DNA from: Mannheimia glucosida
GTDB lineage: Bacteria > Pseudomonadota > Gammaproteobacteria > Enterobacterales > Pasteurellaceae
DNA length: 64,000 bases
Direction of reading: 5' to 3'
Assembly: GCF_046267875.1 (NCBI RefSeq)
Contig: NZ_CP176502.1
Location: forward strand, 1,364,001 to 1,428,000
The stretch's first letter is position 1. Each line of letters begins with the position of its first letter. Below, one piece after another: positions 34,387 through 42,939 of the stretch. The translations under genes and the position numbers were made by a program. Below the pieces are notes generated by a model. It searched no databases and was not told the DNA's origin. It was given only the letters and a program-made list of their open reading frames with translations.

Positions 34387-34418
34387 AAAAGGACTAAACC
34401 TCATTCAAGGTTTAGTCC
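34387..34418 (-). terminator. Terminator after pckA
   Basis: GGACTAAACC (34391-34400) and GGTTTAGTCC (34409-34418) form a perfect 10-bp stem with an 8-base loop. On the minus strand it ends in TTTTG, between pckA and bioB. Confidence 0.9.
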
Positions 34419-34457
34419 TAAACTAATTTTTTAGCGATTATAACTTATAATTACAAC

Positions 34458-36065
34458 TTATAACTTCGGACCAGCAGCAATTAATGCTTTGCCTTCCTCG
34501 TTGGTCGCATATTTTTCAAAGTTTTTCACAAATCTGCCTGCTAAGTCTTCCGCTTTAGCTTGCCATTGTGCTTTGTCTTCATAAGTGTTACGAGGGTCTA
34601 AAATGTGGGTTTCTACACCCGGTAACGCAGTTGGAATTGCTAAATTGAAGATTGGTAATGTACTCATTTCTGCTTTTTCGATTGAGCCGTCTAAGATGGC
34701 ATCAATAATACCCCGTGTATCTTTAATCGAAATACGTTTACCTGTGCCGTTCCAACCGGTATTCACTAAATAGGCTTCCGCACCAGCTGCTTCCATACGT
34801 TTCACTAACACTTCTGCATATTGTGTTGGGTGAAGTGATAAGAATGCCGCACCGAAACAAGCAGAGAAAGTTGGGGTTGGCTCGGTAATACCCCGTTCTG
34901 TACCGGCTAATTTAGCTGTAAAGCCTGATAAGAAGTAATATTTGGTTTGTTCAGGCGTTAATTTAGACACCGGTGGCAATACGCCGAATGCATCTGCTGT
35001 TAAGAAGATCACTTTCTTAGCGTGCCCTGCTTTTGACGGTACAGCAATATTATCAATATGATAAATCGGATAGCTTACACGGGTATTTTCTGTTTTTGAT
35101 TTGTCATCAAAATCAATAGTGCCATCTTCACGCACCACCACGTTTTCTAATAACGCATCACGGCGGATTGCACGGTAAATATCCGGTTCGTTTTCAATAG
35201 AAAGGTTGATGGTTTTCGCATAACAACCACCTTCATAGTTAAACACACCGTTTTCATCCCAACCGTGTTCATCGTCACCGATTAATTTACGTTTCGGATC
35301 GGTTGAAAGTGTGGTTTTACCGGTTCCTGATAAACCAAAGAACACCGCTACATCACCTTCTTCGCCCACATTGGCTGAACAGTGCATTGAAGCGACACCT
35401 TTTAATGGTAAGAAGTAGTTCATCATAGAGAACATACCTTTTTTCATCTCACCACCGTACCAAGTACCACCAATAATTTGAACGCCCTCTGTCACATTAA
35501 AGGCTACAAAGTTTTCTGAATTTAAGCCTTGCTCTTTCCAGTTCGGGTTAGTTACTTGGGAACCGTTCATTACCACAAAATCCGGTTTGAAATCTTTTAA
35601 TTCTTCTTCTGTTGGACGAATGAACATATTTTTCACAAAGTGAGCTTGCCACGCAACTTGGGTAATAATACGCACATTGATGCGATGCTCAGGGCTTGCA
35701 CCACAGAAAGCATCAATAATAAATAAACGCTTATTAGATAACTCATCGGTCACTAAGGTTTTTAAACTTTGCCAAGTAGATTGAGTCATCGGTTTATTAT
35801 CATTTTTAGCTGCATCAGATGTCCACCAGACGGTATCTTTTGTCGTTTCATCTAATACGATATATTTATCTTTCGGCGAACGCCCCGTGAAAATGCCGGT
35901 ATCTACCGCTACTGCGCCTAAATTTGTTAGGACGCCTTTTTCATAACCTTGAAGGTTTGGATTCATCTCCTCCTCAAACAGTTGCTCATAGCTAGGATTA
36001 CGCACGATTTCTTTTACATTTGTAATGCCTAAGTCTGCAAGTTCTTGTTCAATACGATTTAACAT
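34458..36065 (-). CDS. pckA: Phosphoenolpyruvate carboxykinase (ATP)
   Basis: PckA interconverts oxaloacetate and phosphoenolpyruvate. In Pasteurellaceae it also serves CO2 fixation toward succinate during fermentation. It has 535 residues (540 in E. coli). The PEPCK P-loop is FFGLSGTGKTTLSTDPKR near residue 245. GDDEHGW follows with metal ligands, and FTGRSPKDKYIV near the N-terminus binds substrate. EGGCYAKTINLS and LTADAFGVLPPVSKL are also conserved. It has its own terminator. The 274-bp upstream region holds an uptake core near 36252; I find no convincing CRP site there. Confidence 0.97.
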   Translation of the reverse strand: MLNRIEQELADLGITNVKEIVRNPSYEQLFEEEMNPNLQGYEKGVLTNLGAVAVDTGIFTGRSPKDKYIVLDETTKDTVWWTSDAAKNDNKPMTQSTWQSLKTLVTDELSNKRLFIIDAFCGASPEHRINVRIITQVAWQAHFVKNMFIRPTEEELKDFKPDFVVMNGSQVTNPNWKEQGLNSENFVAFNVTEGVQIIGGTWYGGEMKKGMFSMMNYFLPLKGVASMHCSANVGEEGDVAVFFGLSGTGKTTLSTDPKRKLIGDDEHGWDENGVFNYEGGCYAKTINLSIENEPDIYRAIRRDALLENVVVREDGTIDFDDKSKTENTRVSYPIYHIDNIAVPSKAGHAKKVIFLTADAFGVLPPVSKLTPEQTKYYFLSGFTAKLAGTERGITEPTPTFSACFGAAFLSLHPTQYAEVLVKRMEAAGAEAYLVNTGWNGTGKRISIKDTRGIIDAILDGSIEKAEMSTLPIFNLAIPTALPGVETHILDPRNTYEDKAQWQAKAEDLAGRFVKNFEKYATNEEGKALIAAGPKL

Positions 36066-36339
36066 AGTGTTTACCTCATAATAGTTATAAATTTAAAACT
36101 GGGTTGATTATACGAAAATTGAAAAATAAAAAATGTTACATACTTCAAATTTTTGACATTTAGTTTAAAAAAATCGCTTTAAAATACGCATTTGTTTGTT
36201 TTATATCAATTTTTCGAATACATTTAGCACTATCCATCGCCTGTTTAAGTAACAAGCGGTAAGATTTTTAGAATTTTTTGCAAATTCAAGGTAAAATCAA
36301 CCCGCTTAGTTCATTACTATTTCATATAAGAGAAAATAA

Positions 36340-36618
36340 ATGCGTTTATTAATTACTTTTTTTGCCCTATTACTCGGCTTTTTCCAATATAGCTTTTGGT
36401 TTGGAAAAAATGGTTGGAGTGATTATCAAGAAGTGCAAGAAGAAATTGCTTTATTAAAAGTAGAAAACACAAAGCTTACTTCACGCAATAAACTAATTGA
36501 AGCCGAAATTTACGATTTAAAGAACGGCGTAGATGCACTTGAAGAGAGAGCAAGACTTGAACGAGAAATGGTAAAAGAGAACGAGATGTTCTACCGAATT
36601 GTACCAAAAAACAAATAA
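36340..36618 (+). CDS. ftsB: Cell division protein FtsB
   Basis: FtsB is a bitopic inner-membrane protein of the divisome, forming a complex with FtsL and FtsQ. It has 92 residues (103 in E. coli). One membrane helix at about 3-20 (LLITFFALLLGFFQYSFWFG) is followed by a periplasmic coiled coil (VQEEIALLKVENTKLTSRNK and onward) and the conserved segment EERARLEREMVKENEMFYRIV. It is 17 bases upstream of ispD, the same order as E. coli ftsB-ispD-ispF. Confidence 0.95.
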   Translation: MRLLITFFALLLGFFQYSFWFGKNGWSDYQEVQEEIALLKVENTKLTSRNKLIEAEIYDLKNGVDALEERARLEREMVKENEMFYRIVPKNK

Positions 36619-36635
36619 TACATAATTGATATATT

Positions 36636-37319
36636 ATGAAGCGAAAAATTATTGCAGTAATTCCGGCGTCAGGAGTTGGTAGCCGGATGCAAGCAGAAAA
36701 ACCAAAACAATATTTACAATTAAAGGGTAAGACTATCTTAGAGCATACAGTGTCTATTTTTCTTGAACACCCTCATGTTGAAAAAGTGATTGTAGCGGTG
36801 GCAAGAAAAGACCCTTTTTATTCCACATTGGAACTCCTAAAATCCCCTAAGATCCAACTTGTTTTTGGAGGAGAAACGAGAGCAGATTCAGTGCTAAATG
36901 CCTTACAGGAAATCAACACTGAAAATGCTTGGGCATTAGTTCACGATGCGGCTCGCCCTTGCCTCAAGCGGTCAGATTTAGATAAACTTTTGCAAATTAA
37001 CGATCCGCAAGGTGGCATTCTCGCCATTCCAGCGGTAGATACGATGAAAAGAGCAAACGGCACGAAAATCGCACACACAGAAGATCGCTCAACCTTATGG
37101 CACGCTTTAACCCCACAATTTTTTCCTGCTCAAGCATTAAAACAAGCATTATCCTCTGCTTTTGCCAATAAGCTTCAGGTAACAGACGAAGCATCTGCAA
37201 TGGAGCTTGCAGGCTACCAGCCACAATTGGTTTCAGGTAGAAGTGATAATATCAAAATCACTCGCCCTGAAGATTTAGCCTTAGCGGAATTTTACCTTAC
37301 ACATAATTTGGAGAACTAA
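36636..37319 (+). CDS. ispD: 2-C-methyl-D-erythritol 4-phosphate cytidylyltransferase
   Basis: IspD adds CMP to methylerythritol phosphate in the MEP isoprenoid pathway. It has 227 residues (236 in E. coli). The nucleotide-binding start is IPASGVGSRMQAEKPKQYL. GGETRADSVLNAL and VHDAARPCL are the substrate and metal sites, and TDEASAMELAG follows. The ribosome binding site is weak, and translation may depend on coupling with ftsB. ispF starts one base after the stop codon. A near-consensus uptake sequence lies inside the gene near 36966. Confidence 0.96.
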   Translation: MKRKIIAVIPASGVGSRMQAEKPKQYLQLKGKTILEHTVSIFLEHPHVEKVIVAVARKDPFYSTLELLKSPKIQLVFGGETRADSVLNALQEINTENAWALVHDAARPCLKRSDLDKLLQINDPQGGILAIPAVDTMKRANGTKIAHTEDRSTLWHALTPQFFPAQALKQALSSAFANKLQVTDEASAMELAGYQPQLVSGRSDNIKITRPEDLALAEFYLTHNLEN

Positions 37320-37320
37320 A

Positions 37321-37800
37321 ATGATACGTATTGGACACGGTTTTGATGTTCACGCTTTTGGCGAAGATAGACCACTGATGATTGCTGGGGTTGAAGTGCC
37401 TTATCATACAGGCTTCATTGCGCATAGTGACGGAGATGTAGCGCTGCACGCTTTAACAGATGCATTGCTTGGCGCAGCAGCTTTAGGTGATATCGGCAAA
37501 TTATTCCCTGATACTGATATGCAATACAAAAATGCCGATAGTCGTGGTTTGTTGATTGAAGCTTACCGACAAGTGCAAGAATTGGGCTATCAAGTCGGTA
37601 ACGTCGATGTAACCATTATTGCTCAAGCTCCGAAGATGCGACCACATATTGATAAAATGCGTCAGATTATCGCAGGCGATTTGCAATGCGATATTTCACA
37701 GGTAAATGTAAAAGCCACTACAACAGAAAAATTAGGGTTTACCGGGCGAGGTGAAGGCATAGCTTGTGAAGCCGTAGCATTGTTACTAAAAAGGGCATAG
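37321..37800 (+). CDS. ispF: 2-C-methyl-D-erythritol 2,4-cyclodiphosphate synthase
   Basis: IspF closes the cyclic diphosphate in the MEP pathway. It has 159 residues, the same as E. coli. The zinc ligands appear in GHGFDVHAFG (Asp8, His10) and His42 in IAHSDGDVALHALTDALLGA. DIGKLFPDTD and the C-terminal KATTTEKLGFTGRGEGIACE complete the family pattern. It is the third gene of ftsB-ispD-ispF. A 24-bp tandem duplication follows 16 bases after the stop. Confidence 0.97.
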   Translation: MIRIGHGFDVHAFGEDRPLMIAGVEVPYHTGFIAHSDGDVALHALTDALLGAAALGDIGKLFPDTDMQYKNADSRGLLIEAYRQVQELGYQVGNVDVTIIAQAPKMRPHIDKMRQIIAGDLQCDISQVNVKATTTEKLGFTGRGEGIACEAVALLLKRA

Positions 37801-37816
37801 CTTAGAGAAGTGAGGA

Positions 37817-37864
37817 AGCGGTCTTATTTTCACTAGCCTTAGCGGTCTTATTTTCACTAGCCTT
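37817..37864 (+). repeat. 24-bp perfect tandem duplication
   Basis: AGCGGTCTTATTTTCACTAG plus CCTT occurs twice in a row (37817-37840 and 37841-37864) without mismatch. Each unit starts with the AGCGGTC of an uptake core. It lies in the gap between the convergent genes ispF and the TPM protein. Confidence 0.95.
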
Positions 37865-37939
37865 TTGGGGTGTTTAGCGAAAAATACGCAATTTTTTCGA
37901 GAAATATGACCGCTTGTATTGTTTTAAATTTGGCGGAAA

Positions 37940-38797
37940 CTACCAGCTCCCTCCGGCTCCACCACCGCCTGATGAACCACCGCCGAAGCTGTCGCCACTG
38001 CCTCTGCTTCCGCCAAAACCACCACCGAAGCCTCCGCCAAATCCGCCTGAGCCACCACCAAAGCCACCTCCGAGACCACCGCCAAAGCCTCCACCTCTGC
38101 GTTGGCTTTCTCTTAGTATTTGTCCTAGTTGATCCATTGAACCAGGGCTAATATAGGTGCTGTTTCCTCGTGGGCGGAAAATTAGGAAAATCACAATGCC
38201 GGCAAACAAGAAAAAGAGTAAGCCGTCTATGTCATCAAATTCTTGCATTTCTTCGCCATAACTTGCATAAGGGGCATATTCCCCGTTAATGGCTGCCATA
38301 ATGGCAGATAAGCCACGAGCGATACCGGCTGCATATTGCTCTTGTTTGAAGAATGGCGTGATGTCATTGCGGATAATGCTCGATGCAATCGCATCAGGTA
38401 ACGCTCCTTCAAGCCCACGACCTGTGGCAATAAAGAGTTTGCGATCATTTTTGGCAATTAATAACAGTACACCATTGTTTTCGTTGTTTTTGCTCCGCCC
38501 GATCCCCCATTTGTTAAACAAGGTGTGAGCATAGGTTGAAACCGCTTCGCCTTCCGTACTTGGGACGATTACGACAGCAATTTGCGAACTCGTTTTGGCA
38601 CGGTTGGCAATTAAGGCATCTTCTAATGTCCGCCATTCTTGTTGGCTTAAGGTGTTTTTGGTGTAGTCCGTAATGTAATAAAACGGATTTGGCGGTTCAG
38701 GGTAGGTCACCGCCGTGGCATTTAGGCTAAACAGAGCCAAGCACACCAATAACAAGCGGTTGAAAATAGATGGAAATTTGCAAAGGGATTTCATCAT
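37940..38797 (-). CDS. TPM-domain membrane protein with glycine-rich tail (YgcG-like)
   Basis: A 285-residue envelope protein. A signal peptide (about 1-29, ending in LNATA) leads to a TPM domain (about 35-180) with QEWRTLEDALIANRAKTSSQ, VIVPSTEGEAVSTYAHTLF and KNDRKLFIATGRGLEG. One membrane helix follows at about 192-207 (GLLFFLFAGIVIFLIF), then a cytoplasmic-side tail made of GGGFGGG repeats to the end. TPM domains are linked to photosystem II repair in plants and are of unclear function in bacteria. The start overlaps the stop of the preceding TPM gene by 4 bases (ATGA), forming lemA-TPM-TPM. Confidence 0.88.
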   Translation of the reverse strand: MMKSLCKFPSIFNRLLLVCLALFSLNATAVTYPEPPNPFYYITDYTKNTLSQQEWRTLEDALIANRAKTSSQIAVVIVPSTEGEAVSTYAHTLFNKWGIGRSKNNENNGVLLLIAKNDRKLFIATGRGLEGALPDAIASSIIRNDITPFFKQEQYAAGIARGLSAIMAAINGEYAPYASYGEEMQEFDDIDGLLFFLFAGIVIFLIFRPRGNSTYISPGSMDQLGQILRESQRRGGGFGGGLGGGFGGGSGGFGGGFGGGFGGSRGSGDSFGGGSSGGGGAGGSW

Positions 38798-39252
38798 TTG
38801 ACTACCACCTCGTTTGAAAGCTCGTTTTTATCATCAGCCTGATAAGGGAAATGGTGAGCAAGCGGAGCTTCCACCATTTTGATTGCATCGCAAATGGCTT
38901 GGGTGTAATCGCTCTTTTGGCAATCTAGGCACATAGTGGCATAGATTTTTTGCCAAAAATCATCATCGACTTTTTGGTGAATGCCTTCATCACCAATAAT
39001 GGCAGCGTAGTGAGGTTTGAACGAAAGGTAGATCAACACACCGTTACGTTCAGCCGTTTCACGCATTTTTAATTCATCGAAAAGCTCGCTTGCTCGCAAC
39101 ATAGCAGCGTTGTCGGTTTTGCCGATTTTGGCTTTTCGTTCCACCACCACACGCAATTCGGCAGAGGTTTTTTGCTCTAAATCGGCAATTGCTTGTTCAA
39201 TGCGTTGCGTATCTATCGGTAATTTGTTGGAGAGAAAAGAAAATAATCCCAT
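38794..39252 (-). CDS. TPM-domain protein, soluble
   Basis: A 152-residue protein consisting mainly of a TPM domain, with IEQAIADLEQKTSAELRVVV at the start, GVLIYLSFKPHYAAIIGDEG in the centre and a helical end. It lacks a signal peptide and membrane helices, so it may work on the cytoplasmic face. Paired TPM genes next to lemA are common in Proteobacteria and suggest one functional unit. It overlaps the next TPM gene by 4 bases. lemA lies 81 bp upstream. The molecular role is unknown. Confidence 0.87.
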   Translation of the reverse strand: MGLFSFLSNKLPIDTQRIEQAIADLEQKTSAELRVVVERKAKIGKTDNAAMLRASELFDELKMRETAERNGVLIYLSFKPHYAAIIGDEGIHQKVDDDFWQKIYATMCLDCQKSDYTQAICDAIKMVEAPLAHHFPYQADDKNELSNEVVVK

Positions 39253-39333
39253 TTGTTCCCCTTAAAAATAAAGCAATAAGCACCGGATTTGAAAGAGCTT
39301 ATTGCTTTTAATATGAATAAATTGAAACTAAAA

Positions 39334-39918
39334 TTAGTTGAAGTTTACGGTTGGTGCTTTATCAGAACCTGCTTCAGATTTAAATTGTGGTTTTGCTTTA
39401 AAGCCCATAATCATTGCCGCTAATTTGGTTGGGAATTCACGCACTTGTTTGTTGTACTCTTTCACTTTTTCGTTAAAGTTATTGCGTTCAACGTTAATGC
39501 GGTTTTCCGTGCCTTCTAATTGAGCTTGCAGATTTAAAAACGCTTCGTGAGCTTTTAATTCAGGGTATTTCTCAACTGAAACCAATAAACGTGAAAGGGC
39601 AGAGTTTACACCTTGTTGTGCTTCTTGGAATTTAGCCATTTGCTCTTCGGTAGCATTGCTTGGGTCAATCGTTACCGCAGTCGCTTTTGCACGAGCCTCA
39701 ATCACAGAGGTTAAGGTTTCTTTCTCAAAGTTAGCCTGACCTTTTACGGTATTCACTAAGTTTGGAATTAAATCCGCACGGCGTTGGTAAGCCGATTCAA
39801 CATTTCCCCATACGGAGTTGATGTCTTCTTCTGCACGCATTAAATCGTTGTATTTTGTTAAAGAATAACCGCCAACGGCAAGCACAGCGATCAGTAAAAT
39901 CCAAAAAATCTTTTTCAT
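39334..39918 (-). CDS. lemA: LemA family membrane protein
   Basis: A 194-residue LemA protein: one N-terminal membrane helix (MKKIFWILLIAVLAVGGYSL) followed by a long helical bundle. The family signature is plain: KYNDLMRAEEDINSVWGNVE, then RRADLIPNLVNTVKGQANFE, and later LEGTENRINVERNNFNEKVK. The C-terminal PTKLAAMIMGFKAKPQF is also typical. LemA is widely conserved but its function is not settled. It is the first gene of lemA-TPM-TPM and is divergent from the RarD-type permease. Confidence 0.92.
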   Translation of the reverse strand: MKKIFWILLIAVLAVGGYSLTKYNDLMRAEEDINSVWGNVESAYQRRADLIPNLVNTVKGQANFEKETLTSVIEARAKATAVTIDPSNATEEQMAKFQEAQQGVNSALSRLLVSVEKYPELKAHEAFLNLQAQLEGTENRINVERNNFNEKVKEYNKQVREFPTKLAAMIMGFKAKPQFKSEAGSDKAPTVNFN

Positions 39919-40090
39919 TATGAAATCCTATAAATAAAAGAGTGAAAAATTGGGAGCATTGTATCGGGAAAAAGCGGATATAGCTAGCGTACTTACAAAT
40001 TTTTTCATACTATGGGGCGTAGATAAGATTTGTAAATTTTTGTTCAAAGTCAACCGCTTGTTGTTTGATTGTTGATAAGAGGAAAGCCAA

Positions 40091-40957
40091 ATGCTCAAAG
40101 GAATTTTAGCTTCGCTTGCAGCCAATGTACTGTTTGGAGCAGTTTACTATTTTGCGATATTGCTTCGCCCGTTAGAGGGAGAGGCGATGTTCGGCTTTCG
40201 GATAGTGGTGGTGATTCCGTTTATTTTGCTCGCGATTATATTGTTTAAACAGCAATCGGCTTTTGCTGACCTTTTGCAAAAAATTCGACAAAATCCACCG
40301 CTTGCATTCGTCATTTTGCTCCTTGCATTCAACACCGGTGTACAGCTTTGGCTGTTTTTATGGGCACCGAATCACGGGCAAGCGTTACAGGTGTCGCTCG
40401 GTTACTTGCTTTTGCCGATTGTGGCGGTAGCATTAGGTAAAATGGTGTTTAAAGAGCATTTTACCCGGCTGAAATGGCTTTCTTTGCTTTTTGCGGTAAT
40501 CGGTGTTGGCAGCAGTGTGTTTTTTAGCGGCACGATTTCGTGGGCGACTTGGGTAGCTGGGCTAGGCTACCCGCTTTATATTACTCTTCGCCGTTATTTT
40601 CAAATCAACACGTTAGCTACTTTTTTTGTGGAGTTGTTATTGGTGTTACCCGTTGCACTTTATTACCTCAGCCAAGTAGAAATGACGCCGATTGTGGCAG
40701 CAAATCCGCAAATTTATTTCTACCTTGCATTGCTTGGCGTGGTAAGCGGTAGTGCCTTTATTCTCTACATTGCTTCCAGTAATTTATTACCGATTAATGT
40801 GTTAGGCTTGCTAGGCTATGTTGAACCGCTGGTAATGTTGCTGATTTCTTTTGCCATCGGTGAAAAACTCGATGCCAATTCCTATATTTTGATGGTCTGT
40901 TTGCTGACTTCGATTGGATTATTGAGTTGGGATAGTTTTCGTAGAAAGGTGCAATAA
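40091..40957 (+). CDS. RarD-type EamA-family permease
   Basis: A 288-residue inner-membrane protein with about ten hydrophobic helices. The start MLKGILASLAANVLFGAVYY and the following GEAMFGFRIVVVIPFIL are typical of the RarD subgroup of the drug/metabolite transporter superfamily. WAPNHGQALQVSLGYLLLPI and LGLLGYVEPLVMLLISF are further matches. The transported compound is unknown. It is a single gene, divergent from lemA, ending at a hairpin of inverted uptake cores. Confidence 0.85.
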   Translation: MLKGILASLAANVLFGAVYYFAILLRPLEGEAMFGFRIVVVIPFILLAIILFKQQSAFADLLQKIRQNPPLAFVILLLAFNTGVQLWLFLWAPNHGQALQVSLGYLLLPIVAVALGKMVFKEHFTRLKWLSLLFAVIGVGSSVFFSGTISWATWVAGLGYPLYITLRRYFQINTLATFFVELLLVLPVALYYLSQVEMTPIVAANPQIYFYLALLGVVSGSAFILYIASSNLLPINVLGLLGYVEPLVMLLISFAIGEKLDANSYILMVCLLTSIGLLSWDSFRRKVQ

Positions 40958-40971
40958 TTCAGGAAAAATAA

Positions 40972-40992
40972 ACCGCTTGTAGCACAAGCGGT
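40972..40992. terminator. Inverted uptake cores forming a terminator-like hairpin
   Basis: ACCGCTTGT (40972-40980), a 3-base loop AGC, and ACAAGCGGT (40984-40992) form a perfect 9-bp stem between the permease and a small convergent ORF. T-rich bases follow on the minus strand. Confidence 0.75.
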
Positions 40993-40999
40993 GTAAAGA

Positions 41000-41077
41000 T
41001 TATTTGACAGGTTTCAATAGACCGGCTTTTTTTGCTCGCTGATAGGCTTGCTTAAAAGCAATTAAACCTTCTTTCAT
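41000..41077 (-). CDS. Putative 25-residue basic peptide
   Basis: A 25-codon ORF reading MKEGLIAFKQAYQRAKKAGL and then LKPVK. It is predicted to be helical, amphipathic and rich in lysine and arginine (net positive). An AAGGAAA ribosome binding site lies 6 bases before the ATG, and the hairpin of uptake cores lies directly after the stop. The fruA terminator lies 135 bp upstream, so it would need its own promoter. No family is recognised, and chance occurrence remains possible. Confidence 0.45.
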   Translation of the reverse strand: MKEGLIAFKQAYQRAKKAGLLKPVK

Positions 41078-41211
41078 TTTAGATTTCCTTTTGGCGTAAT
41101 TAAAATGAAACAATCTTGATTAACGCTCAAGGGATAAATCACTTGGAAAGATTGCATAAAATCACATCGTGGCACACACATACGCTGATATATTCGTTAT
41201 CTATGTGATAT

Positions 41212-41240
41212 AAAAAACGGAGCATTTCGCTCCGTTTTTT
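41212..41240. terminator. Terminator of fruBKA
   Basis: AAAAAACGGAGC (41212-41223) and GCTCCGTTTTTT (41229-41240) form a perfect stem with a 5-base loop, 10 bases after the fruA stop. Both flanks allow termination. Confidence 0.93.
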
Positions 41241-41249
41241 GTTCGTAAA

Positions 41250-42914
41250 TTATTCCGCTTTTTGTTTGATAGCGGCATAGACTACGCCGGTGACTAATGA
41301 GCCGATGGCAATAGCAGCTAAGTACATTAACGGTTGTGAAACGAATGGAATCACGAATAATCCGCCGTGTGGGGCTTGTAGGGTAATGCCTAGTGCCATT
41401 GAAATTGCACCGGCGGTTGCACCGCCTAAGATTGAGCTGGCAATTACACGCACAGGGTCTGCCGCTACGAACGGTAATGCCCCTTCTGAAATAAAGCATA
41501 AACCTAACACGAATGAAGCTTTACCTGCATCACGTTGGTTGGTGTTGAATTTGCTACGAGCAATCAGGGTCGCAATCGCCATACCAATTGGTGGAACCAT
41601 ACCTGCCGCCATCACCGCTGCCATTGGCATATATTGTTGTGAAGCAATTAAACCCACACCAAAGGTATAAGCCGCTTTATTCACCGGACCACCCATATCG
41701 GTACACATCATCGCACCGAGAATAATACCTAAAATAATTGCATTGGTTTGCCCCATCGTGTTTAACCATTCCACTAAGGCGTCCATTAATGCTTTCACCG
41801 GTGGGTTGATAACATAAATCATCAACAAGCCAACAATCGCAGAGCCTAAGAGCGGTAAAATCAAAATCGGTTTAAGCGAGGTTAAACTTGCCGGTAGCTG
41901 AATTGCACCATTTAAGAATTTTACGGTATAACCGGCTAAGAAACCGGCTACGATACCACCTAAAATCCCTGCTCCTGCGGTGGTGGCAAGCATACCGCCG
42001 ATAAGACCGACTGCTAACCCCGGACGGTCTGCAATTGAGAACGCTACATAGCCAGCGAATACTGCAATCATTAAGTGGAATGCCGCACCGCCACCAATAT
42101 CCATTAAGGCTTTCGGTAAACCACCTGCGATAGTTTCATCTTTGAAGGCTTCAATCCCGAACATAAATGAGATCGCGATTAATAAGCCACCTGCTACCAC
42201 CAGCGGTAACATATGTGATACACCGGTCATCAAGTGTTTATATAACCCTTTTTTCTCAGAAGTTGGAGCTTCAGCATTATCCGCTTTTGCCACACCACCT
42301 TCGTAAATTTTCGCTTGAGCAAAGGCTTTTTCAAATTCTTGAGCGGTTTTCTTCAATGCTAAACCGGTTGAGGTGCGATACATCGGCTTGCCTTTGAATT
42401 TTTCCAAATCAACATCAATATCGGCAGCTACAAAGACTAAATCTGCCGCTGCGACTTCTTCGGCGGAAATCGGATTTCCTGCTCCTACTTGACCACGGGT
42501 TTCAACCTTGATGTTCCAACCCTGTGCTTTGGCATAATTTTCGATTGCTTCCGCAGACATAAAAGTATGAGCCACACCGGTTGGGCAAGCAGTAACCGCA
42601 ACGATATTTTTCACACCAGATGAAACCGCTGAAACCGCATTGGTTGCGGTGGCATTTGCAAAAGTTTGTGCATTTTCGACCGCTTGTTTGAGACTGGCTT
42701 CAGGTTGAGCAAAGGCTTGTTCTAAGTCCAAAATTGCCCCTTGCTTGCCGGTAGCTTCTTGTGGAATTGCGTTATCGAATAACACCACAAAATCAGCTTG
42801 GTTTGCCGCCACAACATTGTGTCCTTGTTGCTTGGCAGCCGTAGATAACATTTCATTCACTAAGAAACGGCGTGCGTTGCCTAGTGTTTGAGGAAATACA
42901 AAAGAAATATTCAT
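41250..42914 (-). CDS. fruA: PTS fructose-specific EIIBC component
   Basis: FruA imports fructose and phosphorylates it to fructose 1-phosphate. It has 554 residues (563 in E. coli). The order is a degenerate IIB-like domain (about 1-100), an Ala-rich linker, the active IIB domain with phosphocysteine in VTACPTGVAHTFMSAEAI (near residue 113), another linker, and the IIC membrane domain (about 228-550) with several helices and motifs such as MMCTDMGGPVNKAAYTFG and FISEGALPFVAADP. It is the last gene of fruB-fruK-fruA, 25 bp after fruK, and ends at a strong terminator. Confidence 0.96.
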   Translation of the reverse strand: MNISFVFPQTLGNARRFLVNEMLSTAAKQQGHNVVAANQADFVVLFDNAIPQEATGKQGAILDLEQAFAQPEASLKQAVENAQTFANATATNAVSAVSSGVKNIVAVTACPTGVAHTFMSAEAIENYAKAQGWNIKVETRGQVGAGNPISAEEVAAADLVFVAADIDVDLEKFKGKPMYRTSTGLALKKTAQEFEKAFAQAKIYEGGVAKADNAEAPTSEKKGLYKHLMTGVSHMLPLVVAGGLLIAISFMFGIEAFKDETIAGGLPKALMDIGGGAAFHLMIAVFAGYVAFSIADRPGLAVGLIGGMLATTAGAGILGGIVAGFLAGYTVKFLNGAIQLPASLTSLKPILILPLLGSAIVGLLMIYVINPPVKALMDALVEWLNTMGQTNAIILGIILGAMMCTDMGGPVNKAAYTFGVGLIASQQYMPMAAVMAAGMVPPIGMAIATLIARSKFNTNQRDAGKASFVLGLCFISEGALPFVAADPVRVIASSILGGATAGAISMALGITLQAPHGGLFVIPFVSQPLMYLAAIAIGSLVTGVVYAAIKQKAE

Positions 42915-42939
42915 ATTGGTTTGTTCCTTTGATTGAGGT

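Noticed and set aside
34366..34457. BirA operator before bioB
   Set aside because: No TTGTAAACC-type dyad is present; the only dyad in this gap is the pckA terminator.
37914..38132. Proline-rich frame on the plus strand
   Set aside because: It is the antisense image of the GGGFGGG repeats in the TPM protein; glycine codons read backwards give proline.
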